Origin: Chryseobacterium ginsenosidimutans
Lineage (GTDB): Bacteria > Bacteroidota > Bacteroidia > Flavobacteriales > Weeksellaceae
DNA: 64,000 nucleotides
Direction: 5' to 3'
Assembly (NCBI RefSeq): GCF_024807225.1
Contig: NZ_JANUCO010000001.1
Span: 1,178,001 to 1,242,000 of the forward strand
This document shows positions 36,668 through 45,261 of this stretch, piece after piece. The position numbers were made by a program, and so were the translations under genes. The notes beneath the pieces were generated by a model. The model was not told the DNA's origin. It did not search any database and saw nothing but the letters and a program-made list of their open reading frames with translations. The first letter of the stretch is position 1. Each line of letters begins with the position of its first letter.

Positions 36668-37504
36668 ATGACAAAATCAGAATTTCGATACGCCCATCAT
36701 CCTGAAGATGTAAAAAAATATACAACTGAAGAGCTGAGAAGGGAGTTTTTGATCAATGATTTATTTAATGAAGATCAGATCAATGTAGTGTATTCTATGT
36801 ACGACAGAATGATCGTAGGTGGTGCAATGCCTGTAAAAAGTGCATTGAAACTGGAGCCTACTGATGATTTGAAAGCACAAAACTTCTTAGACAGAAGAGA
36901 ATTGGGGATTATCAACGTGGGCGCTGCCGGAAAGGTAACCGTTGACGGAGAGGTTTTCGAGCTTGGAAATAAAGAAGCTTTATACATCGGAAAAGGTGCA
37001 AAAGATGTTGTTTTTGAAAACGGAAATGAAGGTCAGACTTTATTTTATTTCAATTCGGCTCCCGCGCATCACACTTTTCCTACAAAGAAAATCACTAAAA
37101 ACGAAGCTGAAATTGTAGAATTAGGTGAAGCAAAATACGCAAACAGACGTACGATCAACAAATTGATTGTCAACAGCGTTTTAGAAACTTGCCAGCTACA
37201 AATGGGAATGACCGAGTTGCACGAAGGAAGTGTTTGGAACACGATGCCTTCTCATACTCACACCCGAAGAATGGAAGCATACTTTTATTTTGATTTGGAA
37301 GAAGGGCAGACTGTAAGTCATTTCTTAGGACAACCTCAGGAAACCCGTCATATTTTCATGCAAAATAATCAGGCGGTTTTGTCTCCGGAATGGTCTATTC
37401 ACTCAGGAGTTGGTACTTCCAACTACACATTTATCTGGGGAATGGCAGGAGAAAATATGGATTATGGCGATATGGACGCTGTTAAAACTAACGAACTAAA
37501 GTAA
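36668..37504 (+). CDS. kduI: 5-dehydro-4-deoxy-D-glucuronate isomerase KduI
   Basis: 278 residues from ATG 36668, the same length as the E. coli enzyme. An upstream ATG at 36620 lies on an operator and was rejected. The protein shows FRYAHHPEDVKKYTTEELRR, RRELGIINVGAAG, the metal-binding cupin block MPSHTHTRRMEAYFYFDL and the C-terminal SIHSGVGTSNYTFIWGMAGE. It converts 4-deoxy-5-keto-uronate from KdgF to 3-deoxy-D-glycero-2,5-hexodiulosonate, the KduD substrate. First gene of the cytoplasmic uronate operon. Confidence 0.95.
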   Translation: MTKSEFRYAHHPEDVKKYTTEELRREFLINDLFNEDQINVVYSMYDRMIVGGAMPVKSALKLEPTDDLKAQNFLDRRELGIINVGAAGKVTVDGEVFELGNKEALYIGKGAKDVVFENGNEGQTLFYFNSAPAHHTFPTKKITKNEAEIVELGEAKYANRRTINKLIVNSVLETCQLQMGMTELHEGSVWNTMPSHTHTRRMEAYFYFDLEEGQTVSHFLGQPQETRHIFMQNNQAVLSPEWSIHSGVGTSNYTFIWGMAGENMDYGDMDAVKTNELK

Positions 37505-37514
37505 TTTTTTCTAC

Positions 37515-38298
37515 ATGAATTTATTCGATTTATCCGGAAAAGTAGCCGTTGTAACCGGCGGTACTCACGGATTAGGAATGGCAATGGCTGAAGGTCTTGC
37601 CGCTGCAGGTGCTGAACTGGCAATTACAAGTACAACTCCCTCAAAATTAGATGAAGCTTTAGCATATTATCACAGCAAAGGATATAGTGCGACAGGTTAT
37701 CTTTTTGATGTGACAGACGAATTGGAAGCCGCTCAGAAAGTAGCATTAATGCTTGCTACACATGGGAAAATAGACATCCTGGTCAATAATGCAGGAATTA
37801 TCAAGCGTGTTCCGGCTTTGGAGATGGATGTTGCAGACTTTAGAAAAGTAATCGATGTAGATCTTACCGGTCCTTTCATTATGTCTCAACTGGTTGGGAA
37901 ACACATGATTAAAAGAAAATCCGGTAAAATTATCAATATTTGCTCTATGATGAGTGAGCTTGGCCGCGATAATGTAGTAGCATACGCTTCTGCAAAAGGC
38001 GGTCTGAAAATGCTTACCAAAAATTTAGCAACAGAATGGGCAAAACATAATATTCAGGTGAACGGAATCGGTCCCGGATATTTTGCAACGTCGCAGACAG
38101 AAACCAATCAGAGTAGACGGTCATCCGTTCAACGATTTTATCATTAGCAGAACTCCGGAAGGAAGATGGGGAAATCCCGAAGATCTTGCAGGTACGGCTA
38201 TTTTCTTAGCTTCAGATGCGAGCAGATTTATCAACGGACAGATTATTTACGTTGATGGCGGAATTTTGGCGACCATCGGGAAACCGGCTAATGAATAA
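37515..38298 (+). pseudogene. kduD: 2-dehydro-3-deoxy-D-gluconate 5-dehydrogenase KduD, frameshifted
   Basis: The first frame covers the Rossmann start LSGKVAVVTGGTHGLGMAMA (TGxxxGxG), VNNAGIIKRVPALEM and the catalytic YASAKGG (YxxxK). After GPGYFATSQTE it breaks, and PIRVDGHPFNDFIISRTPEG, GRWGNPEDLAGTAIFLASDA and GQIIYVDGGI continue in another frame to the stop at 38298. Removing one A from the AAA at 38101-38103 joins them and gives about 260 residues, normal for KduD. The enzyme reduces the KduI product to KDG with NADH. It starts 10 bases after kduI and is followed 18 bases later by uxaC. Confidence 0.92.
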
Positions 38299-38316
38299 CA
38301 CAAGAATTTTACTAGA

Positions 38317-39690
38317 ATGAAATCTTTTATTACAGATAATTTTTTATTACAAAATAAATACGCGGAAGAATTATATTTCAACTTCGCAGAAAAACAGCCG
38401 ATCATCGATTATCATAATCATTTGATTCCTAAAGATATTGCTGAAGATACGGTTTTCGAAAATATTTCTAAAGTGTGGATTGCGGGCGATCATTACAAAT
38501 GGCGTGCAATGCGTACGATGGGAGTGAACGAAAAGTTTATCACAGGTGATGCTTCTGACAAAGAAAAATTCGAGGCTTGGGCAAAAACGGTTCCTTATAC
38601 GTTGAGAAATCCTTTGTACCACTGGACGCATTTAGAATTAAAGCGTTATTTCGGAATTGATGAATTGTTAAACGAAAAAAACGCATCAGATATTTACGAC
38701 AACATCACGGCACAGCTTCAGACTCCGGAAAAGTCGACAAGAGGTTTGCTTAAAATGATGAACGTAGAATCTTTGTGCACCACAGAAGATCCGATTGATG
38801 TTTTAAATTACCATCAGGATTTGGCGAAAAGTGATTTCAGCATTAAAGTGAGCACCGCTTTCCGTCCTGATAAAGCAATTTTAATTGAAAACCACAACTT
38901 CGCAGATTATATTTCTAAATTGGGCGAATCGGCTGGACTTGAAATCAATTCTTACCAGACTTTGTGCGATGCTTTATTAAAAAGAGTAGAATATTTCCAC
39001 GAAAACGGATGCAGATTATGCGACCACGGATTGAACAATATTTCTTTCGAAGAAGCTACAGAAGCAGAAATAATTGCGATTTTTAATGATAAAATTTCAG
39101 GAAAAGTAATTGCTGAAAAGCAGGTAAATCAGTTCAAAACTGCGATTTTGCTGTTCTTGGGAGAAACTTACCATAAATTCGGATGGGTTCAGCAGTTCCA
39201 CTTGGGAGCTTTGAGAAACAACAACGAAAGAATGCACAGAATTTTAGGTCCGGATACGGGATGGGATTCTATCGGTGACTTCGTACAGGCTGAAACTTTG
39301 TCTAAATTGTTAAACGCTTTAGACGGAAAAGATAAACTGACCAAAACAATTCTATATAACTTAAATCCTGCCGACAACGAAATTTTCGCGACGATGATCG
39401 GGAATTTCAATGACGGAAGTATCAAAGGAAAAGTACAATTCGGTTCCGGATGGTGGTTTTTGGATCAAAAAGATGGAATGATCAAGCAGATGAATGCCCT
39501 TTCAAACATGGGATTAATCAGCTGTTTCGTTGGAATGTTGACAGATTCAAGAAGTTTCTTATCTTACCCAAGACACGAATACTTCAGAAGAGTATTGTGT
39601 AATCTTTTCGGAGAAGAAATGAAAAACGGCGAATTGCCGGATGATATGGAAACTGATCGGGAAAACCATTTCCGATATCTGTTATCATAA
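38317..39690 (+). CDS. uxaC: uronate isomerase UxaC
   Basis: 457 residues. UxaC landmarks: N-terminal FITDNFLLQNKYAEELY, IIDYHNHLIPKDIAED (metal-binding HxH), WKVWRAMR-like HYKWRAMRTMGVNE, QFHLGALRNNNERM and the C-terminal GMLTDSRSFLSYPRHEYFRR. It isomerises D-galacturonate to D-tagaturonate (and glucuronate to fructuronate) in the cytoplasm, feeding UxaB. Third gene of the operon; a large stem-loop follows. Confidence 0.95.
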   Translation: MKSFITDNFLLQNKYAEELYFNFAEKQPIIDYHNHLIPKDIAEDTVFENISKVWIAGDHYKWRAMRTMGVNEKFITGDASDKEKFEAWAKTVPYTLRNPLYHWTHLELKRYFGIDELLNEKNASDIYDNITAQLQTPEKSTRGLLKMMNVESLCTTEDPIDVLNYHQDLAKSDFSIKVSTAFRPDKAILIENHNFADYISKLGESAGLEINSYQTLCDALLKRVEYFHENGCRLCDHGLNNISFEEATEAEIIAIFNDKISGKVIAEKQVNQFKTAILLFLGETYHKFGWVQQFHLGALRNNNERMHRILGPDTGWDSIGDFVQAETLSKLLNALDGKDKLTKTILYNLNPADNEIFATMIGNFNDGSIKGKVQFGSGWWFLDQKDGMIKQMNALSNMGLISCFVGMLTDSRSFLSYPRHEYFRRVLCNLFGEEMKNGELPDDMETDRENHFRYLLS

Positions 39691-39734
39691 TGCTAAAAAT
39701 TATTTTGATTTTTAAATTTCGAATGATATAAAGG

Positions 39735-39801
39735 CTCTCTCAGATTGAGCTGATTACGCAGATCATTTTTAAATCTGCCAAATTTGCTCAATCTGAGAGA
39801 G
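39735..39801. repeat. stem-loop with 16-base perfect arms after uxaC
   Basis: CTCTCTCAGATTGAGC (39735-39750) faces GCTCAATCTGAGAGAG (39786-39801), with a second hairpin GCAGAT/ATCTGC inside. There is no T-run on the right (it is A-rich), so it is not a normal terminator of uxaC; perhaps a mobile palindrome or mRNA-stabilising structure. Confidence 0.75.
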
Positions 39802-39926
39802 ATAAAAAAAAATTTGAAACATTAAGGAGTTAAGTTTTAAAGCTTAAAATTTTAATGGTTCAAAAAAACAATAATTTTCATATCTGCAATTTTTCTCAAC
39901 TTGAAAATCTTTGTGAGCTTGGCTGA

Positions 39927-40005
39927 GTGAAACGCCTTTGCGCACTTAAAAATATACATCAAGTTTTAAAAAAATCTTAGCGCACTTTGCGTTTAAATAA
40001 AAACA
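39927..40005 (+). repeat. CTTTGCG-type dispersed repeat upstream of kdgK
   Basis: GTGAAACGCCTTTGCGCACT, an AT-rich middle, then GCGCACTTTGCGTTTAAA. A closely similar block in the same orientation lies directly before uxaB (43701-43775). The remaining gap 39802-39926 shows nothing else recognised. Confidence 0.75.
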
Positions 40006-40029
40006 GATATTAAACAGAGTATTTAAAAT

Positions 40030-41037
40030 ATGGCTAGCAAAATACTTACTTTCGGTGAAGTAATCATGAGGCTTTCACCTCCCGGAAACAAAACAATGAA
40101 ACAGAGCCACGAGATGGAATTCTTTTTCGGCGGAACTGAACTCAACGTAGCTTCCTCATTGGCAACAATGGGTTGCGACGTAACGCACATCAGTAATGTT
40201 TCTGACGATTTTGTGGGAGAATCTGCATTGTCTTTCATCAAAAGCTTTGGGATTGATACAACTTTCATCAATAAAAACGAACATCCTTTAGGTTTATATT
40301 TCCTTGAAGTTGGGGCATCCGTTCGTGCGAGCAGAATTGCTTACAACAGACTGAACGGTTCTTTTGCCAACATCAAACCCGAGCAGATAGACTGGAAAAA
40401 AGCTTTGGAAGGTTGCGACTATTTCCACTGGACAGGCATCAGCCCGGGAATTTCGGAAGGTGCGTACGAAACTTTGAATGAAGGTTTGTTAACGGCTCGT
40501 GAAATGGGAATCGAGGTTACAACTGATCCTGCTTACCGCTCGAACCTTTGGAAATACGGCAAAAACGGAAATGAGGTTTTAAAAGAATTGGTTTCTTACT
40601 CAACGATTTTCATTGGTGGAGTGAATGAAATTAATGAAATTTTGGGAACTCAGTTTTCATCAGATCAACAAGGTTTCTTAGAAGCTTGTGAAGAATTAAA
40701 AAAACAATGTCCATCCGTTCATAAAATTTTCGACAAAATAAGAATCGGGGTTACAGCGAGTTCTCAGCAAACACAGGGAAGAGCTTTGATTAACGGAAAT
40801 TATGTTGAAACTAAATTTATAGAAATAGACAACGTAGTCGATAGAATCGGAACGGGAGATGCCTTTGCCGCAGGTCTTATTTATGGTTTATTAAATTTCG
40901 ATGACGAAAAAGCTTTAAATTTTGCCAACGCAGCCTGCGCCATCAAACACACTATTTTAGGCGACATCAATTACTGCAGCGCAGAAGATATTCTCGAAGT
41001 AATGGCCGGTAATTCCGGAGGAAGAATCAAAAGGTAG
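40030..41037 (+). CDS. kdgK: 2-keto-3-deoxygluconate kinase KdgK
   Basis: 335 residues, PfkB/ribokinase family. The start ILTFGEVIMRLSPPGNKTMK and FFFGGTELNVASSLATMG are typical of KdgK. The catalytic signature DRIGTGDAFAAGLIYGL near residue 275 holds the general base Asp. It phosphorylates KDG, the product of both KduD and UxaA, to KDPG with ATP. Eda follows after a 380-base repeat-filled gap. Confidence 0.93.
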   Translation: MASKILTFGEVIMRLSPPGNKTMKQSHEMEFFFGGTELNVASSLATMGCDVTHISNVSDDFVGESALSFIKSFGIDTTFINKNEHPLGLYFLEVGASVRASRIAYNRLNGSFANIKPEQIDWKKALEGCDYFHWTGISPGISEGAYETLNEGLLTAREMGIEVTTDPAYRSNLWKYGKNGNEVLKELVSYSTIFIGGVNEINEILGTQFSSDQQGFLEACEELKKQCPSVHKIFDKIRIGVTASSQQTQGRALINGNYVETKFIEIDNVVDRIGTGDAFAAGLIYGLLNFDDEKALNFANAACAIKHTILGDINYCSAEDILEVMAGNSGGRIKR

Positions 41038-41212
41038 TTTTTCGCTTTTGGCTTCTTGCTGATGGCAATTAGCTTAAGATGTTTTTCAAAATAAAAGAAG
41101 TCATCATATAAACATTCGGTGTCTTATATAAGCGAAGCGGCTTTGTGAAACTAAAAAAAAGTAAGCAGAAAAAAAACTTTGTGAACTCTGTGTTCAAAAA
41201 ATAAAGCATAAA

Positions 41213-41386
41213 AAGTCCCAAAGGGACGATTTAGCAAAGGATAGGATAAAATCCTATCAAATAAAATTTAAAAAAGAGAAAAATTCAATTTTCTTCTTTT
41301 CCCCAACCCTAATGGGTGGAAGAAAACCATATTTTAATAATGTCCTCAACAGGACAGTATACCAAAGGATGGATAAAACCCCATCA
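41213..41386. repeat. cluster of short palindromes between kdgK and eda
   Basis: Four palindromes: GTCCCAAAGGGAC (41214), GATAGGATAAAATCCTATC (41240), GTCCTCAACAGGAC (41342) and GATGG...CCATC (41368-41386). The first two and the last two form parallel pairs, both with AGCAAAGGAT or CCAAAGGAT between, so the unit seems repeated twice. The gap 41038-41212 holds nothing recognised. Confidence 0.7.
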
Positions 41387-41417
41387 AAGATTATTTTAAC
41401 AAAATAATTAAAACAAA

Positions 41418-42077
41418 ATGACAAAAATTCAATTGGTTACAAACACCATCATCAATCAGGGAGCTTTGCCTCTGTATTACAATGCTGATGAAACGGTAAC
41501 TTTAGAAATATTAAAATCGCTTTACAAAGCAGGAATCCGTGCGGTGGAATACACCAGCCGGGGAGAGGCTGCGTTGAGTAATTTTACAAAAATGGTAGAA
41601 GTCCGTAACGCCGAAATGCCTGAAATGCTTCTCGGAATCGGGACGATCAAAAATGTAAAGCAAGCAGAAGAATATTACAAAGCGGGTGCTGATTTTTTTA
41701 TCAGTCCGGGTTTTGTAGCGGAAGTTGCAGCATTTTTAATTCCGAAAGATTTGTTGTACAGTCCGGGTTGTATGACACCTACAGAAATTATCGCAGCTGA
41801 AACTGCAGGCGTAACTTTCATTAAATTATTTCCGGGGAATGCTTTAGGACCAGGATTTATGAGTGCCATCAAAGATGTTTTCCCTAATCTGAAATTTATG
41901 CCGACCGGAGGCGTTGATACTACAAAAGAAAGCATCGACAGCTGGTTCAAAGCAGGTGTTTCTGCTGTGGGAATGGGAAGCAAGTTGGTAAGCAAAGAAT
42001 TGATGCTTGCCAAAGACTATGCAACGATAGAAAGTGAAACTAAGAAAGTTCTGGATATCATTCAGACTTTAAAATAA
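41418..42077 (+). CDS. eda: KDPG aldolase / 4-hydroxy-2-oxoglutarate aldolase Eda
   Basis: 219 residues, class I aldolase. LLGIGTIKNVKQAEEYYKAG, FFISPGFVAEVAAF, the Schiff-base Lys in TFIKLFPGNALGPGF and FMPTGGVDTTKESIDSW are the family blocks. It splits 2-keto-3-deoxy-6-phosphogluconate to pyruvate and glyceraldehyde-3-phosphate, the last step of the pathway in this locus. It is 22 bases before the transporter gene. Confidence 0.94.
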   Translation: MTKIQLVTNTIINQGALPLYYNADETVTLEILKSLYKAGIRAVEYTSRGEAALSNFTKMVEVRNAEMPEMLLGIGTIKNVKQAEEYYKAGADFFISPGFVAEVAAFLIPKDLLYSPGCMTPTEIIAAETAGVTFIKLFPGNALGPGFMSAIKDVFPNLKFMPTGGVDTTKESIDSWFKAGVSAVGMGSKLVSKELMLAKDYATIESETKKVLDIIQTLK

Positions 42078-42099
42078 TAACTAAATTCTAAAAATTAAT

Positions 42100-43629
42100 A
42101 TGAGTTCAGTTAAATCTCTTAAGCCGACTACATACAGATGGACGATATGTTTGCTGCTATTTTTAGCTACAACGATCAATTATCTGGATCGTCAGGTTTT
42201 ATCATTAACGTGGAAAGATTTTATCGCACCAGAATTTCATTGGAACAATAATGATTACGGAAATATCACTGCATTATTTTCTATATTTTATGCAGTAGGA
42301 ATGCTTTTCGCAGGAAAATTCGTAGACTTTATGGATACCAAAAAAGGTTTCCTTTGGGCAATCGGAGTTTGGTCTATTGGTGCCGTTTTACATGCATTCT
42401 GTGGTGTTGCTACTTCAGGAATTCTTACAGGAAGTTGGACAGCTGGTTTTCATGGTTCTAAAGAATTGATAGGTACAGTTTCCAACACATCTGCAATTAT
42501 TAGTACGAGTGTAACGCTATTCATTTTTGCACGTTTTGTACTGGCAATTGGTGAAGCAGGAAATTTTCCGGCAGCAATCAAAACCACAGCAGAATATTTT
42601 CCTAAAAAAGACAGAGCATTTTCTACAAGTATCTGGAATGCAGGAGCAACGGTGGGAGCTTTGGCAGCACCACTTACAATCCCTTTTATTGCAAAATCAA
42701 TGGGTTGGGAATGGGCATTTATCATCATTGGTGCTTTAGGATTTATCTGGATGGGACTTTGGGTATTTGTTTACAAAAAACCTCATTTACATAAAAGAGT
42801 TAATGAACATGAATTAACGTATATCAATCAGGATCAGGACGATCTTCCGAATGAAGATACTTCAGTTCCGGAAAAAGTATTTACGTTCAGAGAATGTTTC
42901 AGCTACAGACAAACTTGGGCTTTTGCCTTTGGAAAGTTCATGACAGACGGAGTTTGGTGGTTCTTTTTATTCTGGACTCCCGCGTATTTAAGTTCGGTTT
43001 ACGGGATGGATTCCACACAAAGTGCATTGCCATTATTCGTATTGTACATGATTACTTTGCTGTCAATCATTGGAGGATGGCTTCCAAAATATTTTGTTGA
43101 AAAGAAAGGAATGAACGCCTACAACGGAAGAATGAAAGCGATGTTGATTTTCGCATTTTTCCCTTTATTGGCACTTTTAGCGCAGCCTTTAGGAACAGCA
43201 ACGTACTGGATTCCTGTTTTAATTATCGGCGTCGCAGGAGCAGCTCACCAAGCTTGGTCAGCAAATATTTTCTCTACAGTAGGAGATATGTTCCCGAAAA
43301 AAGCCATTGCCACTATCACAGGAATTGGCGGAATGGCAGGTGGAATCGGATCATTTTTAATTAATAAATCTTCAGGAGTTTTATTTGATCATGCACACAA
43401 AGCTTGGTCGACGGTTGATGGAGTTCCTTTGTTGGAAAAATATCCGCAATATATTGATGATCGTTTACCGGACGGTTTCTTTGAGCAGTTAGAAAAGTCA
43501 GGAGCAGTAGTTTCAGACGGAATTGATAAAGGATATATGATCATTTTCTCAGTTTGTGCAGTCGCTTATCTGATTGCTTGGGTCGTAATGAAGTCATTGG
43601 TTCCAAAATATAAAGTGATTAGTAAATAA
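42100..43629 (+). CDS. exuT: hexuronate MFS transporter, ExuT-like
   Basis: 509 residues with about 12 membrane segments. The first segment and loop (TTINYLDRQVLSLTWKDFI) are the signature of the anion:cation symporter (ACS) family that includes ExuT. FARFVLAIGEAGNFPAAIKT is the conserved helix 4 motif, and WFFLFWTPAYLSSVYGM follows in the second half. It probably carries galacturonate and glucuronate with protons across the inner membrane. A long periplasmic or cytoplasmic insert (HAHKAWSTVDGVPLLEKYP) near the C-terminus is typical of the Bacteroidota version. Confidence 0.9.
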   Translation: MSSVKSLKPTTYRWTICLLLFLATTINYLDRQVLSLTWKDFIAPEFHWNNNDYGNITALFSIFYAVGMLFAGKFVDFMDTKKGFLWAIGVWSIGAVLHAFCGVATSGILTGSWTAGFHGSKELIGTVSNTSAIISTSVTLFIFARFVLAIGEAGNFPAAIKTTAEYFPKKDRAFSTSIWNAGATVGALAAPLTIPFIAKSMGWEWAFIIIGALGFIWMGLWVFVYKKPHLHKRVNEHELTYINQDQDDLPNEDTSVPEKVFTFRECFSYRQTWAFAFGKFMTDGVWWFFLFWTPAYLSSVYGMDSTQSALPLFVLYMITLLSIIGGWLPKYFVEKKGMNAYNGRMKAMLIFAFFPLLALLAQPLGTATYWIPVLIIGVAGAAHQAWSANIFSTVGDMFPKKAIATITGIGGMAGGIGSFLINKSSGVLFDHAHKAWSTVDGVPLLEKYPQYIDDRLPDGFFEQLEKSGAVVSDGIDKGYMIIFSVCAVAYLIAWVVMKSLVPKYKVISK

Positions 43630-43644
43630 CAATAATAAAAATTT

Positions 43645-43677
43645 AAACCTTCAAAGTTTCAAAAACCTTGAAGGTTT
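43645..43677. repeat. 33-base hairpin repeat AAACCTTCAAAG..., third copy
   Basis: Same element as 17890 and 19012 with one change in the left arm. It lies 16 bases after the transporter stop and could also act as a weak terminator or 3'-end stabiliser. Confidence 0.8.
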
Positions 43678-43700
43678 GAAAATAACTTTGAGTTCTTTTT

Positions 43701-43775
43701 TAAGTGAAACGCCTTTGCGAACTTAAAAATATACAGCATTTTGTCCAAAAATCTTTGCGGACTTTGCGTTAAAAA
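43701..43775 (+). repeat. CTTTGCG-type dispersed repeat upstream of uxaB
   Basis: AAGTGAAACGCCTTTGCGAA, ACTTAAAAATATACA, then TCTTTGCGGACTTTGCGTTA. About 75 bases close to 39927-40005. An apparent ORF extension of uxaB to 43741 is only this repeat. Confidence 0.8.
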
Positions 43776-43791
43776 AATCATCAAGAAGAAG

Positions 43792-45255
43792 ATGGAAAAT
43801 CAGACAAAACAGAAATTAAACCGCCAGAATAGCGGACTCGATACAAAATTACCAATCAAAATCGTACAGTTCGGTGGAGGAAACTTCATGCGCGGATTTA
43901 CAGATTATGTGATTGATAAACTAAATAATGAAGCAGGTTTCAATGCAGGAATTGTCAATATACAACCTACTCCGAATGGCTCAGTTCATAAATTGGAAGA
44001 ACAGGGGAATTTGTATACTTTATTTTCAAGAGGAATTAAAAAAGGAGAAATCATCGATGAGAAATGCGTGATTTCAGCGATTCAAAAATCGATTAATCCT
44101 TATGTAGATTACAGTGATTTTTTAGAATTAGCAAAAGAAGAAGAGCTTGAATTTGTTTTTTCAAATACAACCGAAACCGGAATTGCTTACGACGAAACTG
44201 AAAATACCTACGAAGGTCCGCACAAAAATTTCCCTGCGAAAGTAGCGGTTTTACTTCATGAAAGATATAAGTATTTTAATGGAGCAGCAGATAAAGGGTT
44301 GAGAATTATTCCTTGCGAACTGATCGAAGAAAATGCGATTGTTTTAAAAGGTATTATTTTAAAATATGCCCAACTTTGGAATTTAGAAGATGGTTTTGCG
44401 CAATGGATTGAACAAAGCAATTATTTTCATAATACATTGGTAGACAGAATCGTTCCGGGATATCCAAAAGATGATGCTGCAACATATGAAGACCAACTGG
44501 ATTACGAAGATCCGATGATGGTGGTTTCTGAAACATTCCTTTTATGGGTGATTCAGGGAGGTGAAGATTTAAAACAGAGAATTCCATTCGATAAAATCAA
44601 CGAACAGATTTTGGTGGTGGATGATATTCAGCCATACCGTTTGAGAAAAGTAAGAATTCTGAATGGCGGACATACTTTGATGTTGGCTCCGGCCATTTTA
44701 GCAGGAAAAGAAATCGTAAAAGAAGCAATCGATGACCAGTTTATCGGAACATTTTTGAGCGAATCGATATTCAATGAAGTCAATCAGACTTTAGGTTTAG
44801 ATGAAACTGAACTGAAAGAATTTGCAGAAGAAGTTTTCGACCGTTTCAGAAACCCTTTCATCAAGCATCATTTGGCGAGCATCGCTTTATATTTTGTATC
44901 TAAATTTAAAGTAAGAGTGGTTCCGAGTTTGTTGACGTATGCTGAAAGAAATAACAGACTTCCGTTGAACTTAACGTTCTCTCTGGCAAGTTTAATTAGA
45001 TTCTATCAGGGAAGTTTTGGTGAAAAATCTCTTCCTCTGAATGACGAAGAAGCGATCGTGAACAGATTCAAAGAAATCTGGAAAAACGAAGATTACGAAA
45101 TAGTTTCAGAACAGGCATTGAGCGAAAAATTGTTCTGGGATACCGACCTTACACAAGTTGAAGGTCTGAAAGCCGCAGTTGCAAAAGCATTGTACGAAAT
45201 CGACCACAATGATATGGAAACTGCCTACAAAAACTTTATTCAATTTTATTCTTAA
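43792..45255 (+). CDS. uxaB: tagaturonate reductase (altronate oxidoreductase) UxaB
   Basis: 487 residues from ATG 43792 (MENQTKQKLNRQ); the frame extends upstream but only through a repeat. Mannitol-dehydrogenase-type Rossmann start IKIVQFGGGNFMRGFTDYVI, VFSNTTETGIAYDE, and the catalytic block VRILNGGHTLMLAPAILAG. It reduces D-tagaturonate from UxaC to D-altronate with NADH. Seven bases separate it from uxaA, so they are one operon. Confidence 0.94.
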   Translation: MENQTKQKLNRQNSGLDTKLPIKIVQFGGGNFMRGFTDYVIDKLNNEAGFNAGIVNIQPTPNGSVHKLEEQGNLYTLFSRGIKKGEIIDEKCVISAIQKSINPYVDYSDFLELAKEEELEFVFSNTTETGIAYDETENTYEGPHKNFPAKVAVLLHERYKYFNGAADKGLRIIPCELIEENAIVLKGIILKYAQLWNLEDGFAQWIEQSNYFHNTLVDRIVPGYPKDDAATYEDQLDYEDPMMVVSETFLLWVIQGGEDLKQRIPFDKINEQILVVDDIQPYRLRKVRILNGGHTLMLAPAILAGKEIVKEAIDDQFIGTFLSESIFNEVNQTLGLDETELKEFAEEVFDRFRNPFIKHHLASIALYFVSKFKVRVVPSLLTYAERNNRLPLNLTFSLASLIRFYQGSFGEKSLPLNDEEAIVNRFKEIWKNEDYEIVSEQALSEKLFWDTDLTQVEGLKAAVAKALYEIDHNDMETAYKNFIQFYS

Positions 45256-45261
45256 AAAATC

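Noticed and set aside
41213..41395. Possible CRISPR-like array
   Set aside because: Palindromes differ from each other, spacing is irregular and no cas gene is near.
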